64,000 nucleotides of DNA from Pseudomonas sp. RC10 (GTDB lineage Bacteria; Pseudomonadota; Gammaproteobacteria; Pseudomonadales; Pseudomonadaceae), in NCBI RefSeq assembly GCF_038397775.1, contig NZ_CP151650.1:4154001-4218000 (forward strand), in the 5' to 3' direction. The notes below the pieces were generated by a model. The model searched no databases. It saw only the letters and a program-made list of their open reading frames with translations, and had not been told where the DNA came from. Shown one piece after another: positions 1 through 8,184 of the stretch. Within the stretch, counting starts at the first letter, position 1. Each line of letters begins with the position of its first letter. The position numbers and the translations under genes were made by a program.

Positions 1-308
1 CCGGGTTCACCATCGTCGGGTCGTGGCTGTTGATCGGGGTGATTTTCAGCCTGCATTACGCCCGGATGTTTTACACCTGGAACGGCGACGACGCGGCGCT
101 GCGGTTTGCCGACGGTGAGCAGAACCCGGATTACTGGGACTTCCTGTACTTCTCGTTCACCATCAGTGTGGCGGTGCAGACGTCCGACGTGGGCGTGGCG
201 ACCCGAAATTTGCGCAAGGTGGTGCTGGCGCAGTCGTTGATCGGGTTTCTGTTCAACACGTCGATATTGGGGTTTTCGATCAACATCGCGGCGGGGTTGT
301 TTAATTGA
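1..308 (+). CDS. DUF1345 family membrane protein (C-terminal part)
   Basis: Open from the left edge of the window in the frame that ends at 308, so only the C-terminal roughly 100 residues are seen. The segment has a hydrophobic helix, then a conserved stretch with [15 protein letters not shown] and a closing hydrophobic helix rich in Leu, Phe and Ile. This matches the end of the DUF1345 inner-membrane family, whose function is unknown. A TTG at 30 could be mistaken for a start, but the reading frame continues in family-like sequence upstream of it. A REP hairpin follows the stop. Confidence 0.7.
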   Translation, partial: GFTIVGSWLLIGVIFSLHYARMFYTWNGDDAALRFADGEQNPDYWDFLYFSFTISVAVQTSDVGVATRNLRKVVLAQSLIGFLFNTSILGFSINIAAGLFN

Positions 309-331
309 TGACAGGACCGACACCGCCCCCT

Positions 332-420
332 TGTGGGAGCCGGCTTGCTGGCGAAAGCGGTGTGTCCATTTAACATCTGTCGTCTGACACACCGCATTCG
401 CCAGCAAGCCGGCTCCCACA
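332..420. repeat. REP inverted pair (GCCGGCTTGCTGGCGAA type)
   Basis: Two inverted arms, TGTGGGAGCCGGCTTGCTGG on the left and its complement ending in GGCTCCCACA on the right, are separated by about 30 nt. This is a Pseudomonas-type REP doublet. It lies between the DUF1345 gene and the dehydrogenase gene at 515 and probably folds in RNA as a 3'-end stabilising or attenuating hairpin. The rest of 421-514 shows nothing clear. Confidence 0.85.
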
Positions 421-514
421 ATTACCGTGCGCGTCTGAGGGTTTCACTCTGAATCCAGCAGGCGTATGTTGGCCTCCACAAATCCAATGTGCTCTTGAAC
501 GAGGCTTAACCGAA

Positions 515-1480
515 ATGACTCAGGGTTCCGCGCTGAGAATTGCCGTGCTCGATGACTGGCAGTCCGTTGCCCAGAATGTGGTGGACTGGACCGTACTCAA
601 CCCGATTGGCGAGGTCAGCTTCCTCCACGACTTCCCCGCCGACACCGCGACCATGGTCGCGCGCCTCAACGACTTCAACGTGATTTGCGTGATGCGCGAA
701 CGCACGATTTTCGACGATGCCCTGCTCAGCCAGTTGCCCAACCTCAAGTTGCTGGTCACCGGCGGCATGCGCAACGCGGCGCTGGACCTCAAGGCCGCCG
801 CGCGTCTGGGCATCACGGTGGTCGGCACCGAGAGCTATAAATACGCCGCCCCCGAGCTGACCTGGGCGCTGATCATGGGCGTCACCCGCAACATCGTCGA
901 CGAGGCCAACTCCCTGCGCGCGGGCAACTGGCAGATCGGCCTTGGCAGCGACCTGTATGGCAAGACTCTGGGGATTGTCGGCCTCGGCAGCATTGGCCAG
1001 AAGATCGCCCGCTACGCGTTGGCCTTCGACATGAAGGTCATTGCCTGGAGCGAAAACCTCACCGCCGAACGGGCCGCCGAACATGGCGTGACCTACGTCA
1101 GCAAAGAGGCATTGTTCGAGCAGTCGGACATCATCTCGGTCAACCTGGTGCTGAGTGATCGCAGCCGGGGTTTGGTGGACGCCGCTTCGCTGAACCGCAT
1201 GAAGCCCACGGCCTATCTGGTCAACACGGCACGCGGGCCGATTGTCGATGAAGAGGCGCTGGTCGACGTGCTCAAGCAGAAGAAAATCGCCGGGGCGGGG
1301 CTGGACGTGTACGGCATCGAGCCGCTGCCCGCCGATCATCCGTTCCGCAGCCTGCCAAACCTGCTGGCGACGCCTCACGTCGGCTATGTCACGGAGAACA
1401 ACTACCGGATGTTTTTCAGCCAGATGATCGAGGACATTCAGGCCTGGCACGCGGGTTCGCCGATTCGGGTGTTTGGCTGA
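515..1480 (+). CDS. D-2-hydroxyacid dehydrogenase family protein
   Basis: A 321-residue NAD(P)-dependent D-isomer-specific 2-hydroxyacid dehydrogenase of usual family length. The Rossmann fingerprint GLGSIGQ lies near residue 155. The catalytic Arg sits in VNTARGPIVDEEAL, the Glu in GIEPLPADHPF, and the His in TPHVGYVT. Cytosolic. The substrate cannot be read from sequence. Its stop overlaps the start of the nicotinamidase gene by one base (TGATG), so the two are cotranslated, but a shared pathway is only an inference. ATG at 515 gives the full N-terminal domain. Confidence 0.85.
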   Translation: MTQGSALRIAVLDDWQSVAQNVVDWTVLNPIGEVSFLHDFPADTATMVARLNDFNVICVMRERTIFDDALLSQLPNLKLLVTGGMRNAALDLKAAARLGITVVGTESYKYAAPELTWALIMGVTRNIVDEANSLRAGNWQIGLGSDLYGKTLGIVGLGSIGQKIARYALAFDMKVIAWSENLTAERAAEHGVTYVSKEALFEQSDIISVNLVLSDRSRGLVDAASLNRMKPTAYLVNTARGPIVDEEALVDVLKQKKIAGAGLDVYGIEPLPADHPFRSLPNLLATPHVGYVTENNYRMFFSQMIEDIQAWHAGSPIRVFG

Positions 1481-2130
1481 TGGCCGTCGCCCTCTCCCGG
1501 CCCCCTTCAGACCCTCGTGCCGCGCTGTTGGTCATCGACATGCAGTACGACTTCATGCCCGGTGGCGCGCTCGCAGTGGCCGAGGGTGATCAGTTGGTGC
1601 CGCTGATCAACCGCCTGGGCGCGCAGTTTCGCAACGTGGTGATCACGCAAGACTGGCACCCGGCCGAGCACATTTCGTTCGCGTCGAGCCATGCCGGGCG
1701 CGCACCGTTCGACAGCATCACCCTGCCTTACGGACCGCAAACGCTATGGCCGGATCATTGCGTTCAGGCCACGGGCGGCGCCGAACTGCACGCCGACCTC
1801 GACATTCCCCAAGCGCAGTTGATCCTGCGTAAAGGCTGCAACGCCGGGATCGACAGTTATTCGGCGTTCGTCGAGGCGGATCGCACGACCCAGACCGGGC
1901 TGGCGGGGTATTTGAAGGAGCGCGGGGTCGACAGCGTGTTCGTGGTCGGCCTGGCGCTGGACTTCTGCGTGGCGTGGTCGGCGCTGGATGCGCGGACGGC
2001 GGGGTTCAATACGTGGGTGATCGCTGACGCGTGCAAGGCGATCGACCTCGGCGGGTCGCTGGAAACGGCGTGGCAGGACCTGACGGCAGCGGGTGTGGTG
2101 CGGATTGATAGTGCTGATCTGACGGGCTGA
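1480..2130 (+). CDS. pncA: nicotinamidase/pyrazinamidase (isochorismatase fold)
   Basis: A 216-residue cysteine hydrolase that converts nicotinamide to nicotinate for the NAD salvage pathway. Visible signatures: LLVIDMQYDFMPGGAL with the catalytic Asp, the metal-site segment DWHPAEHISF, LWPDHCVQ, KGCNAG with the catalytic Lys, and VVGLALDFCV with the nucleophilic Cys. Length is right for bacterial PncA. It overlaps the upstream dehydrogenase stop by one base, so it is probably the second gene of a two-gene unit. REP elements follow. Confidence 0.93.
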   Translation: MAVALSRPPSDPRAALLVIDMQYDFMPGGALAVAEGDQLVPLINRLGAQFRNVVITQDWHPAEHISFASSHAGRAPFDSITLPYGPQTLWPDHCVQATGGAELHADLDIPQAQLILRKGCNAGIDSYSAFVEADRTTQTGLAGYLKERGVDSVFVVGLALDFCVAWSALDARTAGFNTWVIADACKAIDLGGSLETAWQDLTAAGVVRIDSADLTG

Positions 2131-2186
2131 ACCGGATACCCGTCGCCTTCTCGCCAGGCTGGGGCTTGGCGTGCGCTGACGATTCT

Positions 2187-2276
2187 CTGTGGGAACGAAT
2201 TCATTCGCGAAAGGTTGGTACAGCCTGCACATCTCCATCGCCTGTCCCACCTTCGCGAATGAATTCGCTCCCACAG
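2187..2276. repeat. REP inverted pair (GAATTCATTCGCGAA type)
   Basis: Left arm CTGTGGGAACGAATTCATTCGCGAA and right arm TTCGCGAATGAATTCGCTCCCACAG form a near-perfect doublet with a loop of about 40 nt. The same REP family recurs at 2321, 7339, 7428 and 26737. It closes the pncA transcription unit. Confidence 0.85.
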
Positions 2277-2320
2277 TTAAACCTGCGTCAGGCCGCACAT
2301 TTCGTGGCGATATCGAACCC

Positions 2321-2427
2321 CTGTGGGAGCGAATTCATTCGCGAGACGTAGGCATGGCCAATGGAGACATGCCGTCTGTACCGGCCTCTCGTCAGAATGC
2401 CGCCCAGAATGAATTCGCGCCTACAGG
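2321..2427. repeat. second REP doublet of the GAATTCATTCGCGAA type
   Basis: Left arm CTGTGGGAGCGAATTCATTC begins at 2321. A diverged right arm, GAATGAATTCGCGCCTACAGG, ends near 2427. With the doublet at 2187 it fills the 2131-2444 gap between two convergent genes. I see no gene there. Confidence 0.75.
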
Positions 2428-2444
2428 TCATGCGCCTTGCCGGC

Positions 2445-2930
2445 CTACTCGTTACCCAACGCAAACCGTTTCAACCCTTCCCCTTCCATCCGATACCGCA
2501 CCCACTCGTCCTGCGGCTCGGCGCCAATCGATTTATAGAAATCGATCGCGGGCTGGTTCCAGTCCAGCACGCTCCATTCGAAACGACCGCATCCGGTGTC
2601 ATGGGCGATCTTCGCCAGATGCCGCAGCAGTTGCTTGCCCGCGCCAATCCCGCGCTGGCTGGCAGACACGAACAGGTCTTCCAGGTACAGCCCCTTGCGG
2701 CCCTGCCACGTCGAGTAGCTGAGGAAATACACCGCAAAACCGATGGGCTGGTCGTCCAGCAGGCAAATCAGCGCCTTGGCCGGTGACGGCTCGTCAAACA
2801 GGCTGCGCTCGATGTCGGCGACGCTGGCCTTGACCTCGTGCTCGGCTTTTTCGTAGATCGCAAGCTCGGTGATGAAGCCCAGAATCACGGCCGCATCGGC
2901 GCGGGTGGCGTCTCGAATATGAAGGGTCAC
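2445..2930 (-). CDS. GNAT family N-acetyltransferase (SSAT-like)
   Basis: A 161-residue acetyl-CoA-dependent acetyltransferase. The acetyl-CoA loop is LEDLFVSASQRGIGAGKQLL and the C-terminal half carries LDWNQPAIDFYKSIGA, a pattern seen in spermidine/thialysine-type acetyltransferases. The frame stays open up to 3056, but the domain begins with VTLHIRDATRADA. I therefore chose the GTG at 2930, preceded by GGGAG at a suitable distance. The extra upstream residues look non-conserved. The polyamine-like substrate is an inference from family resemblance. Confidence 0.8.
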   Translation of the reverse strand: MTLHIRDATRADAAVILGFITELAIYEKAEHEVKASVADIERSLFDEPSPAKALICLLDDQPIGFAVYFLSYSTWQGRKGLYLEDLFVSASQRGIGAGKQLLRHLAKIAHDTGCGRFEWSVLDWNQPAIDFYKSIGAEPQDEWVRYRMEGEGLKRFALGNE

Positions 2931-3083
2931 GGTGGGGTCTCCCGAATCAATGAAAAGGCCGCCGCGCAGGGGCGAACGACGGGGAGCGGATTGTGTCTCA
3001 ACCAACAGCACGGCGCAGCAGGTACACCGAAAAAAACTGACCGTCTCCCTCAGCAAACCGCCAGACTACCCAAGAGAAGCAGC

Positions 3084-3977
3084 ATGGACACTGAACAAGA
3101 CGGCAAGACCCCCGGCCTTACCCCCGAGGAAGAACGCGACATCGACGAGAACCAGCCACCCCGCGCCGCCGTGCTGCACGAGACGATCCGCATGCAGGGC
3201 GATCAGGAGCTGGAGCGCAACGTCGCCGCGCTGTTCTGGTCGGCATTGGCCGCGGGCCTGACCATGGGCCTGTCGCTGATGGCCATGGGGCTGCTCAACT
3301 CGCGGCTGCCGGACGGCGAAGCGTTCAAGGTGATCGCCAGCGTTGGCTACAGCGCCGGGTTTCTTGCGGTGATCCTTGCCCGTCAGCAACTGTTCACTGA
3401 AAACACCCTGACGGCCGTGCTGCCGGTGATGAGCAAGCCGACGCTGAACAATTTCGGCCGTCTCCTGCGGCTCTGGAGTGTGGTGCTGGTGGGCAACTTG
3501 TGCGGCACGCTGCTGGTGGCGTACGTGATGCTGGAACTGCCGATTTTCGACACCAAGACCGACGCCGCCTTTCTGGACATCGGCCGCAAGGTGATGGAAA
3601 ACGGCACCACGCAGATGTTCGCCAAGGGCATCGTCTCCGGCTGGATGATCGCCACCATGGTCTGGATGATCCCCTCCATGGAAAACGCCAAGATGTGGAT
3701 CATCCTGATGATCACCTACCTGATGGCGCTGGGGGATTTCACCCACATCGTGGTCGGCTCGGCGGAGGTCTCGTACCTGGTGTTCGCCGGGGAATTGTCG
3801 TGGAAAGAGTTCTGGCTGGTGTTCGCCGGGCCGACCCTCGCGGGGAATATCATCGGCGGGAGCTTTATCTTCGCGCTGATCAGCCATGCGCAGATTCGAA
3901 GTGAGAGCGGGACGCCGAAGAAAGAACGTCGTCCCAAACAACCGCCGAAGGACAGCGCAAACCCCGAAGGCGCGTGA
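3084..3977 (+). CDS. formate/nitrite transporter family membrane protein (YfdC-like)
   Basis: A 297-residue inner-membrane protein with about six hydrophobic helices and a charged, acidic N-terminal tail. Family-type segments include ALFWSALAAGLTMGLSLMAMG, FLAVILARQQLFTENTLTAVLPV, GDFTHIVVGSAEV and FAGPTLAGNIIGGSF. It resembles the YfdC branch of the FNT channel family more than FocA or NirC. The transported anion is unknown. The open frame begins at 2838, but ATG at 3084 follows AAGAGAAG and fits the family start. The tail after the last helix is basic. Confidence 0.82.
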   Translation: MDTEQDGKTPGLTPEEERDIDENQPPRAAVLHETIRMQGDQELERNVAALFWSALAAGLTMGLSLMAMGLLNSRLPDGEAFKVIASVGYSAGFLAVILARQQLFTENTLTAVLPVMSKPTLNNFGRLLRLWSVVLVGNLCGTLLVAYVMLELPIFDTKTDAAFLDIGRKVMENGTTQMFAKGIVSGWMIATMVWMIPSMENAKMWIILMITYLMALGDFTHIVVGSAEVSYLVFAGELSWKEFWLVFAGPTLAGNIIGGSFIFALISHAQIRSESGTPKKERRPKQPPKDSANPEGA

Positions 3978-3984
3978 GAACCTT

Positions 3985-4074
3985 TGTAGGAGTGAGCTTG
4001 CTCGCGATAGCGGTGTGCCTGTGCCACATCTGTTGACCGATAACTCGCCTTCGCGAGCAAGCTCACTCCTACAG
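3985..4074. repeat. REP inverted pair (GAGCTTGCTCGCGA type)
   Basis: TGTAGGAGTGAGCTTGCTCG and its inverted partner ending CTCACTCCTACAG form a REP doublet just after the FNT-family gene. It is a distinct sequence family from the EcoRI-like REPs at 2187. Confidence 0.82.
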
Positions 4075-4183
4075 GGCCCGTGCAAGATGGCAGATCGGTG
4101 TACTTAAATAATTTTTAAGAAATACCGGCTACGTTTAAAGGCAAAATGCAAGTCTCCAGTCGCAACGTGGTTCAGGCACTCCA

Positions 4184-4867
4184 ATGACCCGAATTCTGAC
4201 AATCGAAGACGATGCCGTCACCGCCAAGGAAATCGTCGCCGAGTTAAGCAGCCATGGCCTCCAGGTGGATTGGGTCGACAATGGCCGTGAGGGGTTAGTG
4301 CGCGCCGTCAGCGGCGATTACGACCTCATCACCCTCGACCGCATGCTGCCCGAAGTAGACGGTCTGGCGATTGTCACCACCATGCGCGCCCTCGGCATTG
4401 CCACGCCGATCCTGATGATCAGCGCCTTGTCCGACGTCGATGAACGCGTCCGTGGCCTGCGCGCCGGGGGCGACGATTACCTCTCCAAACCTTTCGCTTC
4501 CGACGAAATGGCCGCTCGGGTCGAGGTCCTGCTGCGCCGCAGCAACCCCGTCACCCAGGCCGAAACCATGCTCAAGGTCGGCGATCTGGAGCTGAACCTG
4601 ATCACCCGCGAAGCCAGCCGCGCCGGGCAGCCACTGAACCTGCTGCCCACCGAATACAAGCTGCTGGAATTCCTGATGCGCAACAACGGACAGATCATCA
4701 CCCGCATGATGATTTTCGAGGAAGTCTGGGGTTATCACTTCGACCCCGGCACCAACCTCATTGATGTGCACATTGGTCGCTTGCGCAAGAAAATCGATCC
4801 CCCTACCCTGACGCCGCTTATACGTACCGTTCGAGGCTCAGGTTATGTCATTGCCGAACCCGTCTAA
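4184..4867 (+). CDS. OmpR/PhoB-family response regulator
   Basis: A 227-residue two-domain regulator. The receiver domain has the acidic pocket IEDD near residue 7-10, the phospho-acceptor Asp52 in LITLDRMLP, and a Lys in the YLSKPF motif. The winged-helix effector domain includes LLPTEYKLLEFLMRNNGQIITR and ends with LIDVHIGRLRKKIDPP and VRGSGYVIAEP. It overlaps the downstream kinase gene by 23 bases, so regulator and kinase are cotranslated. Target genes and signal cannot be told from sequence. Confidence 0.93.
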   Translation: MTRILTIEDDAVTAKEIVAELSSHGLQVDWVDNGREGLVRAVSGDYDLITLDRMLPEVDGLAIVTTMRALGIATPILMISALSDVDERVRGLRAGGDDYLSKPFASDEMAARVEVLLRRSNPVTQAETMLKVGDLELNLITREASRAGQPLNLLPTEYKLLEFLMRNNGQIITRMMIFEEVWGYHFDPGTNLIDVHIGRLRKKIDPPTLTPLIRTVRGSGYVIAEPV

Positions 4868-6236
4868 GGGCTGGCGCTCCTCCAGCAGCCGGCTGCTGGC
4901 GCTTTACAGTTTTCTGTTCGTGGCCTGGAGCAGCATCCTCATGGGGGTGCTGTACTGGGAAGTCACCAGTTACCTGAACAACCTCGCCCGCCACTCGTTG
5001 ATGCAGCGCCAGCAACTGTTCTCGCGCTTCGAAGGCGTCCAACTGGACGACGCGCTGCACACCAGCGAGCGCTTCGACATCCGCACCGTCGACGCCTATG
5101 GCCTGTTCGACAAGGACCTCCAGCCCATCGCCGGGCCGATCCGCGAGATTCCTGAGGGCCTGAAGCTGACCGGTGAAATCCAGGAGCTGGACACCTGCAT
5201 CGATTCCGACGACCCGAACCTGCCGCGCGCCAGTTGCGATGCCGTGGCCATTCACACGATGGACAACCGCTGGCTGGTGCTGGTCCGGGACAATGGTTCA
5301 CTGTTCGCCGTGGCCACGCTCATCCTGCGTGCGTTGCTCTGGGGCGTCTCGCTGACGATCATCCCTGGCGCCTTGGGTTGGCACCTGCTGCGCCGTCGAC
5401 CCTTGCGGCGTATCGGCGCGATTCAGGCCAGCGCCGAAGCCATCGTCATCGGCGACCTGACCAAGCGCCTGCCGGTCTCGGACCGTCGGGACGAGATCGA
5501 CATGCTCGCCGATATTGTCAACGCCATGCTCGACCGCATCGAGCGGCTGATGAACGAGGTCAAAGGCGTCTGCGACAACATCGCCCACGACCTGCGCACC
5601 CCGCTGACCAGGCTGCGGGCGCAGCTGTACCGCATTCAGCAGCAATCCCCGGAACATTCGCCCCAGGGCGAACAGATGGCGCAAGTGATTGCCGATGCCG
5701 ACACCCTGATGGCCCGTTTCCGGGGCTTGCTGCGCATTTCCGAGCTGGAAGACCATCAGCGCCGCTCCGCCTTCGGCCAACTCGATCCCGTGCCGCTGCT
5801 GCATGAGCTGTTCGATTTCTATCTGCCACTGGCCGAAGAAGGTCGCGTCTCACTGCACCTGAAAGTCGCGGAACGGCTGCCGCCGCTGGTGGGCGACCGG
5901 GCGCTGTTGTTCGAAGCGTTATCGAACCTGCTCAGCAACTCGATCAAATTCACCCCGGCCGGTGGCCAGGTGCTGATGATCGCCCGGGCCGAGGGCGACA
6001 CCACGTTCATCGAAGTCCAGGACACCGGCCCCGGCATCCCCGACGCCGAACGCGAAGCGGTGTTCAAACGCTTCTACCGCAGCGAAACCGGCAACAACCA
6101 CAGCGGCTTCGGCCTCGGCCTCTCCATCGTCGCCGCCATCGTCAACCTCCACGGCTTCAAACTGCGCATCGGCAACAGCCCCTCCGGCGGCGCGAGCCTG
6201 GTGCTGGAGTGTCGGCAGGTGACGGCGCTGGGCTGA
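4845..6236 (+). CDS. membrane sensor histidine kinase
   Basis: A 463-residue kinase. A first transmembrane segment lies around residues 17-38, followed by a periplasmic loop of about 120 residues and a second helix near 155-178. After it come a HAMP-like linker, the dimerisation box with His248 in DNIAHDLRTPLTRL, an N box LSNLLSNSIKFTP, and G boxes DTGPGIPD and GFGLGLSIV. It should phosphorylate the regulator encoded just upstream, whose gene it overlaps. The periplasmic domain does not reveal a ligand. A rho-independent terminator follows. Confidence 0.93.
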   Translation: MSLPNPSKGWRSSSSRLLALYSFLFVAWSSILMGVLYWEVTSYLNNLARHSLMQRQQLFSRFEGVQLDDALHTSERFDIRTVDAYGLFDKDLQPIAGPIREIPEGLKLTGEIQELDTCIDSDDPNLPRASCDAVAIHTMDNRWLVLVRDNGSLFAVATLILRALLWGVSLTIIPGALGWHLLRRRPLRRIGAIQASAEAIVIGDLTKRLPVSDRRDEIDMLADIVNAMLDRIERLMNEVKGVCDNIAHDLRTPLTRLRAQLYRIQQQSPEHSPQGEQMAQVIADADTLMARFRGLLRISELEDHQRRSAFGQLDPVPLLHELFDFYLPLAEEGRVSLHLKVAERLPPLVGDRALLFEALSNLLSNSIKFTPAGGQVLMIARAEGDTTFIEVQDTGPGIPDAEREAVFKRFYRSETGNNHSGFGLGLSIVAAIVNLHGFKLRIGNSPSGGASLVLECRQVTALG

Positions 6237-6242
6237 AACGAC

Positions 6243-6266
6243 AAAGCCGCCTTGAGGGGCGGCTTT
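6243..6266. terminator. bidirectional rho-independent terminator
   Basis: Stem AAAGCCGCC with GGCGGCTTT around a six-base loop, 6 bases past the histidine kinase stop. It also sits just beyond the 3' end (6284) of the opposite-strand toxin operon, so it can serve both convergent units. Confidence 0.8.
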
Positions 6267-6283
6267 GGTGTGCGGGATTCGGG

Positions 6284-6442
6284 TTACAGGTTGCGGGCCT
6301 TCTCAATGATCCGGTCCTGACGCTCCCAGGCTTTCTTCATGACTTCTTGGTAGACGCGCTCTTTCTCTTCGGAAGTGGCGTTGCGGACGAAGTCTGAAAG
6401 CGTGCGTTTGAAAGATGTATCTGTTTTTTCCGGCGAACTCAT
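6284..6442 (-). CDS. 52-residue charged protein coupled to the zeta-type toxin (candidate antitoxin)
   Basis: Too short for usual ORF cut-offs. Reading the minus strand from ATG at 6442 gives 52 residues and a TAA at 6284. The protein is highly charged, begins MSSPEKTDTSF, and its second half (SEEKERVYQEVMKKAWERQDR) looks like one long amphipathic helix. Its ATG overlaps the toxin stop as ATGA, so translation is coupled. Position and size suggest an antitoxin, but the order is toxin first, unlike epsilon-zeta or PezAT. Function is an inference; it could instead be a small accessory protein. Confidence 0.65.
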   Translation of the reverse strand: MSSPEKTDTSFKRTLSDFVRNATSEEKERVYQEVMKKAWERQDRIIEKARNL

Positions 6443-7158
6443 ATTTTTCCCTCATTGGCGTTAAGCATCCTTGCCAGCGAAGTCTGATCATATTTTTCAG
6501 GGATATGATCGTCAATTCGCTGGATGTTCTCTCGGTACATTCGCGTGGTCCCGTTCTCATTCTTGATGAGGACATCCACGGTCACAGCATGCCCGAATTC
6601 AGTTTTGAGTCGATTAACGACCTCTCGAGCGCTGAAGTACTGCCTGATGAACTCATGCGGAGGAATGTTCCGACCTTCCACCTGCTCCCTTGCCGCCACA
6701 AACCTCCAAGCCAATTCAGGATCTTGGTAAACGTACAAAATCAGCACGAAACGTTGTTTGCGTAAGGATCTGCGAATGTTGCGCGCGACGACGTCAAAAT
6801 TCGCCGATGTGCCATCCAACAAAAAGGACTGATTCTGCTTAAGCACCTGGTCATGGACTTTGTCCACCAGCACGGAAATCGCGCGCTGAAACAGGTAAGA
6901 ATTGCCCCCGGTATAAGACGGAATTTCGCCTCTGAGAAGGTCTGGATCAATCCGCACCGTAGGGGTTTCAAATCGAGCGAGAAACTCCAGCGACGCCTCT
7001 GTTTTACCCGCACCCGGCGACCCGGCCATGAAAATGGACACGGGAAAATCATCGGGTGGAAAAAATGAAAGGCTCGTCAGCCTTCTTGCAATCTCCCGCC
7101 TGTTCGCCTTGGCAAATGCCACCGCCTCATCCGCAATCTGTTGTTCGGCTGAATCCAT
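6439..7158 (-). CDS. zeta-toxin family kinase
   Basis: A 239-residue P-loop protein of the zeta toxin family (UDP-N-acetylglucosamine kinases that poison peptidoglycan synthesis). Visible features: Walker A GSPGAGKT at residues 46-53, the following RIDPDLLRGEIPSYTGGNSYLF segment with the conserved Asp and Arg, and LLDGTSANFDVVARNIRRSL ahead of the lid region. The start at 7158 has AGGGGAA just upstream. The stop overlaps a 52-residue gene as ATGA. No epsilon or PezA-like antitoxin lies upstream; the 409 bases beyond hold only REP elements. Kinase substrate is inferred from the family. Confidence 0.85.
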   Translation of the reverse strand: MDSAEQQIADEAVAFAKANRREIARRLTSLSFFPPDDFPVSIFMAGSPGAGKTEASLEFLARFETPTVRIDPDLLRGEIPSYTGGNSYLFQRAISVLVDKVHDQVLKQNQSFLLDGTSANFDVVARNIRRSLRKQRFVLILYVYQDPELAWRFVAAREQVEGRNIPPHEFIRQYFSAREVVNRLKTEFGHAVTVDVLIKNENGTTRMYRENIQRIDDHIPEKYDQTSLARMLNANEGKI

Positions 7159-7338
7159 TTCCCCTACGTCCTTTCAATGAGTTGACCCATTTGATTGGCA
7201 CGCAGTATTGGTAGGTTTACGGACCCTGCCTATCCGACGCAACACGCAGAAACAGGATGCGCTGCCGAGCATTCACGGATATGGGATAGCAGGAGGCCGT
7301 AGCGTTCAGGCTATAGAGATGCTGTGGATGTACCGGCC

Positions 7339-7365
7339 CCTTCGCGAATGAATTCGCTCCCACAG
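7339..7365. repeat. single REP unit (GAATTCATTCGCGAA type)
   Basis: CTTCGCGAATGAATTCGCTC followed by CCACAG. One arm only is clear. It lies in the 7159-7567 gap between the zeta toxin promoter side and a convergent lipoprotein gene. Apart from REPs I see no gene there. Confidence 0.75.
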
Positions 7366-7427
7366 TGGAGGCCCGGACGGCTACAGGGGGTTGATGTCGA
7401 TCGCGTAATCGTGTCGTGACGCAAAAC

Positions 7428-7519
7428 CTGTAGGAGCGAATTCATTCGCGAAAGACGGTTCAGGCGGTGGAGATACTGCGGATGTACCCGCCCCTTCGCG
7501 AATGAATTCGCGCCCACAG
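7428..7519. repeat. REP inverted pair (GAATTCATTCGCGAA type)
   Basis: CTGTAGGAGCGAATTCATTC at the left and GAATGAATTCGCGCCCACAG at the right, with about 40 nt between. It sits beyond the 3' end of the lipoprotein gene that stops at 7568. Confidence 0.82.
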
Positions 7520-7567
7520 GAAAAGCCCGGTGCGCCGGCGTGCTACACCGGGACGCTGTTGATCACA

Positions 7568-7978
7568 TCACCCCGGCATGCACGTGAAGTCCCGGCTGCG
7601 ACCGATCTGGTGCCCTTGGGAATCCTCAAGCTTCACCCGGTATTCCTCGCCCAGGCTCGACTCCACCAGTTTGTAATGCTCGCCCGCCTTGAACTGGTTG
7701 AAGCTGATCCCCGCTTCGCAATTCATCTGCCCGTCGTCGCCATTGCCGTCGACGATCAAATCCAAGTCCAGCGTGTGTGCCCCCGGCTTCACATCGAAAT
7801 ACCGGCCATCGTTCAGCCGCTTCCCGTCCAGGTCCTCGGCCATCAAGACCCCGGAAGGCTCTTCCTGCAACCCGATCCACGCCTCGGTGGGATCGGCTTT
7901 CGGCATAGGACCCGCACACGCAGACAGGACAGCCACCAGCCCCAGCATGGGCACGAGCAACAGTGATTTGGCGTTCAT
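7568..7978 (-). CDS. small predicted lipoprotein, function unknown
   Basis: A 136-residue protein with a lipoprotein signal peptide: a hydrophobic run after MNAKS and a lipobox LSAC with Cys21. The residue after Cys is Ala, so outer-membrane sorting is expected. The mature part contains EPSGVLMAEDLDGKRL and a segment reading as a beta-sandwich (YFDVKPGAHTLDLDLIVDG), and ends with a Cys pair candidate (NCEAG and DFTCMPG). The open frame extends to 8080, but ATG at 7978 is preceded by GAGGG and gives a proper signal peptide. I do not recognise a function. Confidence 0.75.
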   Translation of the reverse strand: MNAKSLLLVPMLGLVAVLSACAGPMPKADPTEAWIGLQEEPSGVLMAEDLDGKRLNDGRYFDVKPGAHTLDLDLIVDGNGDDGQMNCEAGISFNQFKAGEHYKLVESSLGEEYRVKLEDSQGHQIGRSRDFTCMPG

Positions 7979-8184
7979 GACACAACCCTCATTGGAAAGA
8001 AAAAGTCCCTGTGGTGCAGGGTGAATTTCAACGATTAAAGGCTGCGCGCCGCCCGGATGAACCACAAATGAATCCCCCATGAAAGCTCCTTGTGCGCGGG
8101 ACTAACGATTTGTTCATCTGGGCGAAAGCTGCCTGTTAGGTCCCGGCCCCAAGACTGCGCCCATTCGAATAGGAGGTTTCAGGC

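Noticed and set aside
2838..3083. 82-codon N-terminal extension of the formate/nitrite-type protein
   Set aside because: It overlaps the opposite-strand GNAT gene and has no transporter-like sequence; ATG at 3084 has a suitable ribosome site.
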